DNA of 25,268 nucleotides from a virus. Where the stretch lies: positions 1 through 25,268 of IMG/VR virus record IMGVR_UViG_3300021185_003007; one strand, given 5' to 3'. Below the pieces are notes generated by a model. The model was not told the origin of the DNA. It made no database searches and saw only the letters and a list, made by a program, of their open reading frames with translations. This document shows positions 14,163-25,000 of this stretch, piece after piece (the first letter of the stretch is position 1; each line of letters begins with the position of its first letter). Made by a program: the position numbers and the translations under genes.

Positions 14163-14819
14163 CTAAATTTGTATATTAAAGTTAATAACTGCTCTACTAG
14201 TCTTGCCGTAAAAAGGTTCAACTGAATGTACTATATCGTAAGGCCATATAAGTAGCATTCCTTTTTTTGGTCTAATATAATGTTTCATACCTCTTATATG
14301 AAAAGAAAATACCCCGCTATATGGATGGTCTTTAATAGGGTCTCCATCAGATAGGTAATAACCTCCTGAGAACATTAATGGTTTAGCTTCACTATGATGC
14401 CATCTACAGTGGTTGTGAGCGTTATGACCTCTACCTGAGGTAGGTTCGTAATACTGTAACCAACTTTCTGTAATCTCTGGTTTACTCTTATATGTTATTC
14501 CGATAGAGTCAAGTAACTTACAGAAACTACCTTTTATACGTCTTTTTATTATCTGTACGTTTTCATCTTTATTTTGTAGAAAATCATTCGGTGGAGTAAA
14601 GAATCTACTTCCTATAGGTTGAAGTTCATGCTCTTCTACCCATTCCTCCTGTCTATCGTAATTTATACCGTAATTAGCTTGTCTTTCTCTATCATACTGT
14701 CCTAGGTTATAAACTGAGGTTGTTATATTATCATCAAATACTCTTTTAAATAGAGGTATGGGTGCTAAATGATAAATGTCCTGTATTGAGGTTTCTATTA
14801 GTGGTTTTTTGAAATTCAT
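14163..14819 (-). CDS. 2-oxoglutarate/Fe(II)-dependent oxygenase
   Basis: This 218-residue protein resembles phage-borne 2OG-Fe(II) oxygenases. A His-rich segment GHNAHNHCRWHHSEAKP (131-147) is followed by FSGGYYLSDGD (150-160), the strand typical of this fold. Later come KKGMLLIWPYDIVHSVEP (185-202) and SRAVINFNI (208-216), supplying the distal His198 and the Arg209 that would bind 2-oxoglutarate. The first metal ligand pair is not certain: H142-x-E144 fits HxE by spacing to the YYL strand, while H135/H137 recalls HxH in a related family. Such enzymes hydroxylate proteins, sugars or small molecules; the substrate is unknown. It is the last gene of the tightly packed modification operon, 3 bases after the radical SAM gene. 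Confidence 0.78.
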   Translation of the reverse strand: MNFKKPLIETSIQDIYHLAPIPLFKRVFDDNITTSVYNLGQYDRERQANYGINYDRQEEWVEEHELQPIGSRFFTPPNDFLQNKDENVQIIKRRIKGSFCKLLDSIGITYKSKPEITESWLQYYEPTSGRGHNAHNHCRWHHSEAKPLMFSGGYYLSDGDPIKDHPYSGVFSFHIRGMKHYIRPKKGMLLIWPYDIVHSVEPFYGKTSRAVINFNIQI

Positions 14820-14822
14820 ATG

Positions 14823-15848
14823 TTATTTTAAATATCCGTTATGAAAAGGTACATAGAAGTCTACGTTATAGTTTTTACTTTTTGCATATTCTTCTGCATC
14901 TTTTTGAGCTTCCCAGAAAATTTTCCAGTTGTTACTGTTACAAAGTTTACTATCATCTATCTTTAAGTCTGCTTGGTATTTCATAGTTAATGTAAACTGA
15001 GTACTGTTAGATCCTACTTCAATACCTAAATCTATCATTTCTTTTAACTCATATACATTATATAAGTTAATATTGTTAGTAGTATAAGACCTATCATTAA
15101 TTTCTGTTTTCTCTTTTACTTTTTTGAAATAAGAAGTTAAATTCTTTTTTATCTTATTAAAATAATCTAGTCTTCTGATTTTTATATATGTTTCGGCGGT
15201 TCCTGCATCTATAGAAAAACCTAAATGTACGTTTTTTACTATATTTAAAAACCTATCTTGAGCTCTTTCAGTAAAAATTGTACCGTTACAAAAAGTCCAA
15301 AATAAAATATTATCTCTATATTTAGTAAATTCTAATTTTTCAAAAACATCAAATATCCTGTTCTTATAAAAAGGTTCGGCTATACCCAAGATAGAAAGGT
15401 TCTGAACATTAGGCATTGCTGTCTTTACTTCTTCTAAAATATCATCTAATATATCAGTACCTACTCCGCTCATAAATTGTTCGCTACTTCTAGGGCACAT
15501 AATACAAGCAGTTTCCGGTGTGGGATTTAGACCTCCAATGTTACAAAATGTAGAAGGCATGTTTAATTCTAAATCTATTGGGTACTTAGTTAGTTTAACC
15601 TCTTTATGTGGTATTCTACTAAGGTCGTAAAATCTTAAGGGACAACGATCATTATCACAGTATTCTTTATCCAACTTACCTTGTAGCATTGAGTTTTTTA
15701 CTTTTCTTAGTTCTGGATTTTTAAAAGCTTTTTCAATACCGTCTTCTAATATATTACCGTACATAGAAGACTGGAAGCAGCAGGAATGGTAAGAACCGTC
15801 TTCGTTTATTTTTAATCTAGTAAAAGGTAAGCTGCAAAGTGCTTTCAT
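14823..15848 (-). CDS. Radical SAM protein with N-terminal SPASM/twitch-like segment
   Basis: In this 341-residue protein the first ~75 residues read like a SPASM/twitch segment placed before the core: C5-S-L-P-F-T-x-L-K-I-N-E-D-G-S (5-19), CC at 23-24, 'YGNILEDGIEKAF' and C64/C69, a likely auxiliary Fe-S site. The radical SAM part follows: DLELNMPSTFC102, an insertion, then A-C115-I-M-C118-P-R-S. Later segments fit the barrel: SILGIAEPF (G-x-GEP-like) and HLGFSIDAGTAETYIKIRR, a common motif in SPASM enzymes. The cluster spacing is CX12CX2C rather than CX3CX2C. Radical SAM enzymes cut S-adenosylmethionine to start radical chemistry on peptides, sugars or tRNA; the substrate here is unknown. 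The start overlaps the upstream stop (TAATG), so it is coupled to the glycosyltransferase-like genes. Confidence 0.8.
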   Translation of the reverse strand: MKALCSLPFTRLKINEDGSYHSCCFQSSMYGNILEDGIEKAFKNPELRKVKNSMLQGKLDKEYCDNDRCPLRFYDLSRIPHKEVKLTKYPIDLELNMPSTFCNIGGLNPTPETACIMCPRSSEQFMSGVGTDILDDILEEVKTAMPNVQNLSILGIAEPFYKNRIFDVFEKLEFTKYRDNILFWTFCNGTIFTERAQDRFLNIVKNVHLGFSIDAGTAETYIKIRRLDYFNKIKKNLTSYFKKVKEKTEINDRSYTTNNINLYNVYELKEMIDLGIEVGSNSTQFTLTMKYQADLKIDDSKLCNSNNWKIFWEAQKDAEEYAKSKNYNVDFYVPFHNGYLK

Positions 15849-16618
15849 TAAATATGTTTAAAGTATATATCCATATCAATCTTATTATTAATATATTTAT
15901 TTAATTTTCTCTGTATCTTGCTAATTTTAAAATAGTGATCAGTTCTATCATCACTCACCCCTTGTACATATGTAGGTTGGAATCTATCTATATATTCTTC
16001 CAAAGAACAATTAGCATAAAGTAACATAGCGTGCTCTTCTATACATCCTTCAATTTTATTATTAACTGTTATATCAATTAAGTCTCTACCTAAATTTCTA
16101 TTTGAGGTGTATAGACAACCAAAATTCGGAGAAGCTAACCCTTCTTCAAAGTCCCAGTTGTACTTTTTAAATTCTCTTTCTAAAACTTTAAAATATTCTA
16201 GGTTATAATCTAAAATTAATCTTCCTTCAAATGTTTCTTTAAACGAATCAACTGTTTCTTTATGTTGTGCATACAAAGGACATAAAGTTTCATTCTTACC
16301 TAATAATTTATAAAAATTCTCATCTAACGGTCTTAAAGCATAACAGTCCCAATCTAACATTATAACTTTTTCAAATTTTTGAAGAGCTAAATCTAATGCT
16401 ACTAACTTTTTACCGTATTGAGTATTATAAGAATCAAAGTAAGGGTAAGATTCCTCTACTAAAAAAGTTTTGAATCCTCGATTTTGTAAATATTCTTCAT
16501 TATCTTTGCCCCATACGTATACTAAATGATTAATGTATACAGGTAATCTAGGTATCTCTGCTTTTGTTTCATTCCGGTTACCCCAGTACGTTCTAATTAT
16601 CGGTATCGTTGTATTCAT
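15848..16618 (-). CDS. Putative glycosyltransferase (GT-A-like, DWD motif)
   Basis: This 256-residue protein contains 'FEKVIMLDWDCYALRPLDE' (82-100), a hydrophobic strand ending in D89-W-D91, which has the form of the metal- and nucleotide-sugar-binding DxD of GT-A glycosyltransferases. Upstream are a 'VYVWGKDNEEYL' strand and 'YGKKLVALDLAL', similar to GT families that read 'Y..K...L.......vlylD.D'. The C-terminal half has 'GLASPNFGCLYTSNRNLGRDL', fitting an acceptor-side loop. There is no membrane segment or signal peptide, so it should act in the host cytoplasm. It overlaps the preceding glycosyltransferase-like gene by 26 bases and the next gene by one base. The acceptor could be a virion protein or a host glycan. 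The exact GT family is not assigned. Confidence 0.68.
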   Translation of the reverse strand: MNTTIPIIRTYWGNRNETKAEIPRLPVYINHLVYVWGKDNEEYLQNRGFKTFLVEESYPYFDSYNTQYGKKLVALDLALQKFEKVIMLDWDCYALRPLDENFYKLLGKNETLCPLYAQHKETVDSFKETFEGRLILDYNLEYFKVLEREFKKYNWDFEEGLASPNFGCLYTSNRNLGRDLIDITVNNKIEGCIEEHAMLLYANCSLEEYIDRFQPTYVQGVSDDRTDHYFKISKIQRKLNKYINNKIDMDIYFKHI

Positions 16619-17585
16619 CCCAATCTTTTTTAAACCTTGAATGCTGTAGGTATTTACCTAATCCTAATTCTATACATTCTCTAAAGTATCTTTTAGTTTC
16701 TCTTTTTAAAAACTCTGGATACATATTGAAATGTATTTTGTTAAACCAGACATGCTCCCATATTAAGTCTTTGTCTTTTTTATTATCAGCACCTAATGGC
16801 ATATACCATTGTTCTGATTTACCTTTGTACCTTTCTTCTTTAGAAGCATAATTACTATTGGCTAAGAAAACCTTATCAGTTAATGTATTTGCCTTGTAAT
16901 CACCTTCTCTAATAACATGTCCTAAAATTCCTTGATCAGTAAGTAACCAAAACCATTCAGGTACATCGTTACCATTAGTTTCTACTAATTTTTTATGCCA
17001 TCTGGTGTATTCTCTGTTTAAGTCCATATTATTGACTGCTAAAAAAGAAGTGTTAGGACACAGGTCACTACAGTTGTAATTAGTAGGGAAATCAATATGT
17101 TTAATCTCTCTTTCCCAATCTTGTTCTTCAAAATAATAATAACCTCTTGGTATCTCCCAATGCGTTGCAGTTACATCTCCTTTTAATATGTATTCCGGTA
17201 TTGGCTGCCGTATAATCATATCCTGATCCATAAATACGAACGGTTCTTTTTGGTTAGCCAATACTTTAATTTTACCGCTAGTCCAGAATCTTGCTGGGTC
17301 TATTTTACCTTTAGAGTAACCATCTAAAAAAGATATATTAACTTCATCGTATAAATCATTAATACCGAATTGCTGGTAGAAGTTAAATCCTATAGAATCG
17401 GTGTATAGTTTTATAGAGCCGTTGTGCAATTTCCATAATCCTGCGGACAGTATAGTATATAATATCTGATAGTTTGGTTGATCGTAGCATTCTCCTTTTA
17501 AATCTCTTGTAGCTCTAAATCCATGCCCTCTCAATCTATCTCGATCAAAAAATGGTTTCGTCCAATTTACATGAATACCTTTCAT
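16593..17585 (-). CDS. Putative glycosyltransferase (GT-A-like, DQD motif)
   Basis: This 330-residue protein has a GT-A-like N-terminal half: 'NYQILYTILSAGLWKLH' (38-54), 'IKLYTDSIGFNFYQQFG' (58-74), 'FWTSGKIKVLANQKEPF' (100-116) and 'VFMDQDMIIRQPIPEY' with D120-Q-D122 in the DxD position. A later segment 'DLCPNTSFLAVNNMDL' fits the strand after the donor site. The C-terminus is rich in Trp, Tyr and charged residues with a 'WEHVWFNKIHFNMYPE' segment. It resembles Bacteroidota proteins of unassigned glycosyltransferase-like families, but I cannot name one with certainty. The start lies one base after the GT25 stop, indicating coupling. It is unlike its downstream neighbour apart from the fold, so the two probably act on different sugars or steps. 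Confidence 0.65.
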   Translation of the reverse strand: MKGIHVNWTKPFFDRDRLRGHGFRATRDLKGECYDQPNYQILYTILSAGLWKLHNGSIKLYTDSIGFNFYQQFGINDLYDEVNISFLDGYSKGKIDPARFWTSGKIKVLANQKEPFVFMDQDMIIRQPIPEYILKGDVTATHWEIPRGYYYFEEQDWEREIKHIDFPTNYNCSDLCPNTSFLAVNNMDLNREYTRWHKKLVETNGNDVPEWFWLLTDQGILGHVIREGDYKANTLTDKVFLANSNYASKEERYKGKSEQWYMPLGADNKKDKDLIWEHVWFNKIHFNMYPEFLKRETKRYFRECIELGLGKYLQHSRFKKDWDEYNDTDN

Positions 17586-17586
17586 A

Positions 17587-18459
17587 TTAAACCTCTAAGT
17601 GTATATACGCCCATTTAACAGGCTTAACACTAAGATAAGATTTAAAGTAATTAAAAACAACTTTATTTACAGAAAAAGATGTTGCTACATTAGCATTCTG
17701 TATATCGTAAGGGGAATCTTGCTCTTTTCTTACTTCTTCTGCAGTTGACCCATGCCATTCGGCAGAAGAATTAGCATGCCATAGTGCTAAATGCATTCTT
17801 TCCATATGATCTTCATTAATTATACCTCTTTTCTGTATAAACAGAGAATCTTCAGGAGATATAATATTTAAATCTAACGTTTCTAAAAGTACATCTGCTG
17901 CGTATCTTATTGGTTTTACTTTATCTGATATAATTTTTGCAGATTTTCTGTTTAACTGATATGCATGGGCAGAGTATTTATCTGACAGTAGATTTGGATT
18001 AAATATTTCTGAATGTTCTGTTGGATTTTTACCTATTATGGGTTCATGCATTCTTCCCCATATGACTATATCATAATCTACTCTTTTAACTTGTGATATA
18101 AATCTATCTAATCTACCTGTTATTTTATAGGTATACATTTTATCACTAAATAGTACATCATCTTCTAGTATCAGACAAGTTTCATGTTTGGTTGCTAAAA
18201 AAGTTTTATACGCTAATTGATGTGAAAGAGCGCAACCTATTATATTTTTGGTAAGTAGTCCATTACAGTCTATAAAAATAGAATTTAATGTACCCTCCTT
18301 AATAAGTTGCTTTTGTCCTTTTAGTTCACTTCCTGGTATAGCTTCTATAAATTTATAGTTAGTAATATTATACTCTTTAAACAATTTTACTATTCTATTT
18401 TTCCGTTCAGGGTATGTAGGTAGGTTTATTATGTAAATAATATCAACTCCAAAATCCAT
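17587..18459 (-). CDS. Glycosyltransferase family 25 (LPS-type)
   Basis: This 290-residue protein has the landmarks of GT25: YIINLPTYPERKNRI (9-23), 'YKFIEAIPGSEL' (35-46), the conserved IIGCALSHQLAYKTFL (73-88) and CLILEDDVLF (95-104) with the acidic donor/metal site. Further on, 'DIVIWGR' and 'HAYQLNRKSAKIIS' match the middle of the domain. Family members are galactosyl- or glucosyltransferases for lipooligosaccharide or for protein-linked glycans such as hydroxylysine in collagen-type systems. In this phage it opens a five-gene modification run after the fiber and a 181-residue gene. Either fiber glycosylation or remodelling of host surface sugar is plausible; the donor sugar cannot be read from the sequence. 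Confidence 0.85.
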   Translation of the reverse strand: MDFGVDIIYIINLPTYPERKNRIVKLFKEYNITNYKFIEAIPGSELKGQKQLIKEGTLNSIFIDCNGLLTKNIIGCALSHQLAYKTFLATKHETCLILEDDVLFSDKMYTYKITGRLDRFISQVKRVDYDIVIWGRMHEPIIGKNPTEHSEIFNPNLLSDKYSAHAYQLNRKSAKIISDKVKPIRYAADVLLETLDLNIISPEDSLFIQKRGIINEDHMERMHLALWHANSSAEWHGSTAEEVRKEQDSPYDIQNANVATSFSVNKVVFNYFKSYLSVKPVKWAYIHLEV

Positions 18460-18472
18460 AACTTTTATTTTT

Positions 18473-19018
18473 TTAAACGTCTAATAAACTAGCGCTAGGT
18501 ACGATATGTTCTAACTCTCCTCTAAGATGCGAATAACATTGTGCGTACACATCTGTTAAGTTATCCATCTGTATACGGTTAACATCTTGTAAAGATTCAC
18601 TCACTTTTGTCCAATATGAGCTTGTAAGCATTCTAGTTTCTTCAACTTCTTCTCCATTTTCATCAAAATCTATGAAGGTTTGACTAGAAGAAGTAAATAC
18701 TTCCGCCCAGTTTTCACGCATTACTGATTCTGTAGAACCTGTTAATGGGAAAGAAATAAGATCGTTTATTATTAATGACCCTGTAATTGATCCGGATTCG
18801 TATTCCAGGTCATTAGTTGGACATAAAGCTACGTTCACTAAATCATCTTGGTAGTAATACTTTTTAGATTTAATAGCATCACTTGAAGATAAGAATAATA
18901 TAGGGTTATATTCTACTTCTCCTAACCATGGTTTAACTTTATAAAATTCAATCCTTATATAAGCTGTTTCTGTATTACCATACGCGGTTTTAACTGTTCC
19001 CTGTATCTGTATTGCCAT
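18473..19018 (-). CDS. Unknown protein linked to fiber, probable tail accessory
   Basis: This 181-residue protein starts MAIQIQGTVKTAYGNTETAY and is beta-rich in its first ~95 residues, with alternating hydrophobic residues such as 'AYIRIEFYKVKPWLGEVEY'. The rest is more helical and acidic ('DVNRIQMDNLTDVYAQCYSH'). I do not recognise a family. It lies between the fiber gene (27-base gap) and the GT25 gene (13-base gap), so it is probably co-transcribed with both. A fiber adaptor, baseplate attachment protein or fiber chaperone would fit the position, but no motif proves it. Confidence 0.55.
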   Translation of the reverse strand: MAIQIQGTVKTAYGNTETAYIRIEFYKVKPWLGEVEYNPILFLSSSDAIKSKKYYYQDDLVNVALCPTNDLEYESGSITGSLIINDLISFPLTGSTESVMRENWAEVFTSSSQTFIDFDENGEEVEETRMLTSSYWTKVSESLQDVNRIQMDNLTDVYAQCYSHLRGELEHIVPSASLLDV

Positions 19019-19045
19019 TTCTTTTTACTTTAATATAGTGTTAAT

Positions 19046-22000
19046 TTATTTACTCTCCAACTTTTTTATTCTATCTTCTAACTTATCGATAGTTTCTTGC
19101 TGTTCTTTAATACCTTCTATTAATAGAGCTACTAGTTTTTCATATTTTACAGCTTTATGTCCATTTTTTCTAGTTTGAACTATTTCTGGTAAAACTTCTT
19201 CTACTTCTTGTGCTACAATTCCAATATCTCTACTACCTACTTCGTAAGTATCTTGTTTATCGTTCCAATTAAAAGAGTACCCGGAAAGTTTATTTATTTT
19301 TAATAATGGGTCATTAATTTTAACTAAGTTATCCTTTAAATTTTTATCCGAAGAGTAGTAAGCTACTACATCACCGGTTGATCTCAAAGTACCGTCTACA
19401 ACGACGTAAGTTCCTGCTCTATCTCCATACATTACGAGATTACCGGCAGCAGAATTATCGTGGCCCCACATACCCCATTGTCCGTTTCCAATTTGGCTAA
19501 GCCCAGTCCAAGTATTTCCGCTAGCTCCTACAATAGAAGTTGCGCCTCCTCTATACCCTAAAGACATACCGTATTTATCCATAGCAGCAGTTGTACTGTT
19601 ATGTTCTGTGAAAAATATTCTACTACTTCCTTCACCTGATCCATCTGCATTACCTTCGATAGATATAAATCTAGCAGATGAATTTGTTCCATTACCAGGT
19701 AAACCAAAAGTTTGGTTACCCATTACTGTTAATTTAGCTGATGTAGCAGGGCTCGTCGTCCCAATCCCGATGTTTCCGTCATTACTTACTGTTAATTTAG
19801 CATCTGCAGTAGTCGCATTTGTTTGGTCTGCTGCATTGTTAACGCACAAATGAAGTTTACCTCTTGAATAACTTAATCCTGCGTCTTCAAATAAAATAGC
19901 TGATTTAGTGTTGTTTGATTCTCCTCCAATTCCAATACCAGTCCAAATTCCATCTTCGTTAGTAGTGCTACCTTCTATTCTAACAGCATAGGCATCATCA
20001 TCATCTGTGTGTATATGTAATTTAGCACTAGGACTAGACGTTCCAATCCCGACGTTGCCGGCTGAATTAATACGCATTCTTTCTGAACCATTATTTGAAA
20101 AAACAGTACCACTTGCTCCATATGCACTTAATACAAAATTTGCATTAGTGTTATCATAAGCAATGTTTGCTTTTTCAGTTCCATTATTACCCCAAGCAAT
20201 CGAAGTGTATTGTGAGCCTGCACTATCAACCCATATACCATTATCATTTCCACCATATACTGTTAATTTTTTACTTGGACTAGTAGTCCCGATACCGACG
20301 TTTCCGTTGTACTCGATTGACATACGAGTAACAGGAGCTGTTGTTCCAGATGATAAAGCTTTTGTTTGAAACTGTATAGCTCCTCCCCAGTCATTTCCAG
20401 AATCTCCTCTTTCAATAAATTTAATTCTATTAATAACATGTGGATTTGATTCTTGGTAAGTTCTTCTATAATCTACTATTGCAGTACCAAAGCCGTTATA
20501 TCCCACTGAAGCGTGAGAAGAACCTAAACTTAGTATGTCTGTTGTAGTTGTTCTAGATGTACTATTCACCTTAAATCCATGTATAGGGCTTGCAGGAGAA
20601 ACGGTACCTACTCCTATATTTTTAGCTTGTAATGTCTGTACTGCAAAATCTCCTATTCCCTGTTCTAGCGGATTATTTACTATGCTTGTAGTAGGGCTTA
20701 CTGATTGACTATTATTAGTATACGTTGAGCTTCGAGGAGTAATACTTAATCCAGCTCTGTTTGCAAAAAAGAAATACGTCATTCCTCCTCTTAAGTATAC
20801 AACCTCAACACTACCATTAGTCATTTGAGTAATACCTCCAACTAATTTTACATTTGTATATCTTTCATCCCAATCATATATTGTTCTATGTCCGTAGTTA
20901 GTTCCCCAACCGTTACCTATCGTTGACCATTTTATATAAAGTGAGACTCCAGAACTGTGAGTTGCATAAGATGGATCATCTCCTGAGTTTAGTGGAACTT
21001 CGATTCTTAATTCTGTTTCTCTACCAACCTGTAATGGAATAGTAACTGGGTAATATGTATTTTCTGCAAATGTGCTGGTATTGCTCATATCCACAGTATA
21101 AGCTACATTTCCTTGAACATTACCACCATTAAAAGTAAACTCCCCATTTACTGTAAGGTCTTGAGCAAAAGTAGCGTCTTGATTAGAATTAATAGTAAGT
21201 GCTGTGGTACTATTAGTAGCTAAATACAAACTATTTGCAGTAGAAGTTCGTACTGTCCCTGTTCCTGCATTAAAACTAACTCTTCTACTTGTACCATCAA
21301 TTTGTAAATCAGTTGCTCCTTTTATTGATACATCTCCTCCAACTAGTAGTCTTTCTGATGTGCCGCTATATACATGTAAAGAGCCCGCAGGAGTTGTAGT
21401 GCTTATACCTACATAACCTGAACTATTAATCGTGAAAGGTTGAGTATAGGTTATAGGGTCACCTGCTGTTCCGCTTGCTGCTTGTCTAAAAGATAAATTT
21501 TGTGATGAACCGCCTACCTGTAAGACTGCTGCTGGATTAGTAGATTTATATTTCCAACCACTATTGTAATAAGCGTTTGAATTTACATAAGTGGCACCTG
21601 CATAACCCCATATTCCGCCATTACCTAATAAATCTAAATTTACAGATGTACCTAATGAATGTGCAAAAGGTGTAACTCCTATACCTACACTTCCGTTATG
21701 GTCTATCCTAACAGCTTCATCTAGTGTTTCATTATTTTGTGAGATAAAGAAACCTAAACCTGTGCTTGAATCTGTATCACCTGCTTCTTCTCTAATGGCA
21801 GCAATACTTGCTCCTACTAAACTATTACCTGGTGTTCCAGAGTCATTTCCTGCTATTCTAAATTTAATACCAACTCCTTCACCTCCTTGTTGGTTAAGTG
21901 AATTACCATCATCTCTTGATGTTATAACTACTGGGTAGTCTATGGTTGACGCTGCTGATAGTTGTTGAGATATTTCTAGTTTACCTGCAGGAGATGATGT

Positions 22001-25000
22001 CCCCAATCCGAGATTACCTGTAGCGTGCTTGATGATAAATTCATTATTAGCAACTCCTGGTGAGCCTGATATTGAAGGCATTGTTCTTATATAAAAGTCT
22101 CCAGCAGTATAGTTGTTAATATTACCTACTAGCCAACCTTTTCCGTTTGTATAATCCCATAACCTGATAGAAGGGCCATCTGTCCAAGAATTACCGTTAC
22201 CATTAATTTGTAATCTACCAACTGGAGCTGTTGTGCCTATACCTACATTACCGGTATCATTAATAAGCATCCTTGTTACTCCTGCCGGCATTAATATTAA
22301 ACTATTTCCAGAGTTACCTATTTCAGCTGTTCCTGAAGGATCTTTAAATTCAATGGCAGCGGTTCCGTCTGTGCTTTCAAACCTAGCTGTTACGTTTGGT
22401 GTTCCAGAATTTACATGTAATTTTCTTCCGGGAGAACCTGTACCTATCCCTACATCTCCGTCAGTAGCCATAACAAAATCGTTACCGAAGTTAGCCTTAT
22501 AATTAACAGATTCATTAGGAGTATTAGCATCTGCTGATATAGCTGCATCTGCCCAAGACCATCCTTCTGCATGTGATGCGCCGCCGAATGCGTTATATAA
22601 ACTTTCCACGTACATTTTTGGCCAGTACCCTGGGTCGCTTAGATGTATTACTACTTTATTATTTTCTACAGCTAATGTAATATCTGGAGCCCATGCTCCA
22701 CTACTAGTTGCAGTTCTATTGTAAAAACTATCATTATATACGTGCCATCCTATTTGTATGTTTGCAGTCTGTGCTGAACCATATTGGAAACCTTTTATAT
22801 TTACTGAATGAGCATGAGTACTTGCTGAAGCTCCTGAGTACGGTATACTAGTGGTTATTTTTATTTGAGTTGGAGTTCCTCCTGATGTAATTTCCAAAAC
22901 TCCGATAGAGTATACCCCGCTGTCTTGGGTATGGCTGGATATTGCACCGTCAACCTCTAAAGTGGTTGCTGGGTTTGTTACTCCTATCCCTACGTGACCT
23001 TGATGATCTACTCTAAATCTTTCTGCTAAACCAGTACTTGCACCTAATTCATCGCTTCCAATAGGAGAGGTGTACACTACAAATGCTCCGGAACCTTCTT
23101 TAGATATTGCATCTGCATCAGAATTTGGTCCTACTTGAGCACCTATACGTACCTGCGGTGTGTGATTTGCATTACTATCTACAAATGTAAAATCTAAATA
23201 AGATTTTTGAGAACCTATATCACTTGCGGTATTTTTATTAGCTAGAGTAATAAATATATTATCTGCTAATACTTTTTCTAGGTATAAAGATCCTCTAACG
23301 TCCAACTTAGCACTAGGGATAGTCGTTCCTATACCTACCATACCGTTATTTGTAAACCTTATCTTTTCAGCACCTTCAAAGAAGAATCCTAAATCAGAGT
23401 CATCTGTTGCTTGTCTTATACCTGCTATATGAATATCTGCATCATTATTTCTAAAATGCAGCATAGCCATAGTTCCAGCAGTATTGACAGTATTTTCTAT
23501 TCTTATACCTTCACTACCCCATGCGCCAGCAGAACCACCAGAAAATGAAGTATCTGTGTTGGCAAACTCAACATGTAATTTCTGATCAGGACTAGTCGTC
23601 CCGATACCTACGCTACCGCCATTAAAATACGAAGTACCTCCTGATGCAATCTGTACATTTTTTGTAGTACCGTCAGAAGTGTACATATCTAATCTTGATG
23701 CGTTACCTGTACCTCCTATGTAAAAGTCAAATCTTGATTCATCATTTGAAGTCTTAAATCTCACATACCTTTCTGCATCCGTTCCCATAACTTGCATTAT
23801 AGAATCGGCATCTGCTGTTGTAGTACCTAAAAATAATCTACTACCTAAGTAATGTTTATCTCCTTCTACATGTAAACCCCATGCGTCAGGTCCTTTAGTT
23901 CCTTGATAATCTCCTTTAAATAGAAACTGGTCACCAAAGTCAGGAACTGCACCTTCATTGTTATCTATTACTGCCATTACGGCGATCATTTCACCGTAAG
24001 ATAAGTTTGCTGTGTTAGCATCTATGGTTACTTCTCCTTGTACACCTTTAGTAACTCCAGTATCTACTGTTCTAGTAGAAGTTATATTAGTATTAAAGAA
24101 TCCTCCGTAGGAACTGCCAACTGTTCCTTGATCTTGTACAGAACTTAAACCGTACATCCCGTACATATTAGTAACTCCACCATCTGTTGCTCCTGCATCA
24201 TGTACACCTTCAGCATACGCTCCAATTATTTGAGCGGTATTTTCTGTTATGTTGTTTGATTCTGCGTGAAACCAAGCTCCTCTTACTATATCTGAAAAAC
24301 CGCTAAATCTTACATCAGCAGCTACACCGTATATTCTATGCTCGTTAGATATATCTCCATCTGCTGTTGAATCAAGGTCTACATGTAGTCCGTAATGTGT
24401 TCTATCTGCATCTGTGTTATCAGTACCCGATAGGTCCATATCAATTTGTAGAGCTCGTGTTGGTACATTAGAATCACTTCTAGTATGTATTATTTTAACA
24501 GTATTATCTCCATCTGAAGTCCCTGATGAAACAACAAGTTTAGCGTTAACAGGGTTAGTACTTCCAATACCTACATTACCACCAGATAAAATTGTTAGTC
24601 TTTGTGTATCACTAGTATAAAGTTTAATTTGTTTGGTTTCTCCGTTATTAATTAAAAAATCTCCATCAGCATCAATACCTAATGTTGTTCCTGTGGTTGC
24701 TGTTCCGTTTGTAAATTTTTGATAAGTAGCGGTTAATGTTGCAGTATTATGAATATGTAATTTTTGACCAGGGTTATCAGTACCGATACCTACGTTACCG
24801 TTTTGTGCTATTCCAAATCTCTGTGTAAATGTAGATCCTCCTTGGGCAGAAGACTGGTCGATAGAAAATCCTCCCCAGTTTCCAGATCCAAAGTTATTGG
24901 TCATTAGCCTCCAGTTTCTATTTTCAGAATATGTATGATCAGAATACATTTTTATTTGAGAATAGACTTCTCCATGTACCTGCAAAGGAGCAGATGGAGT

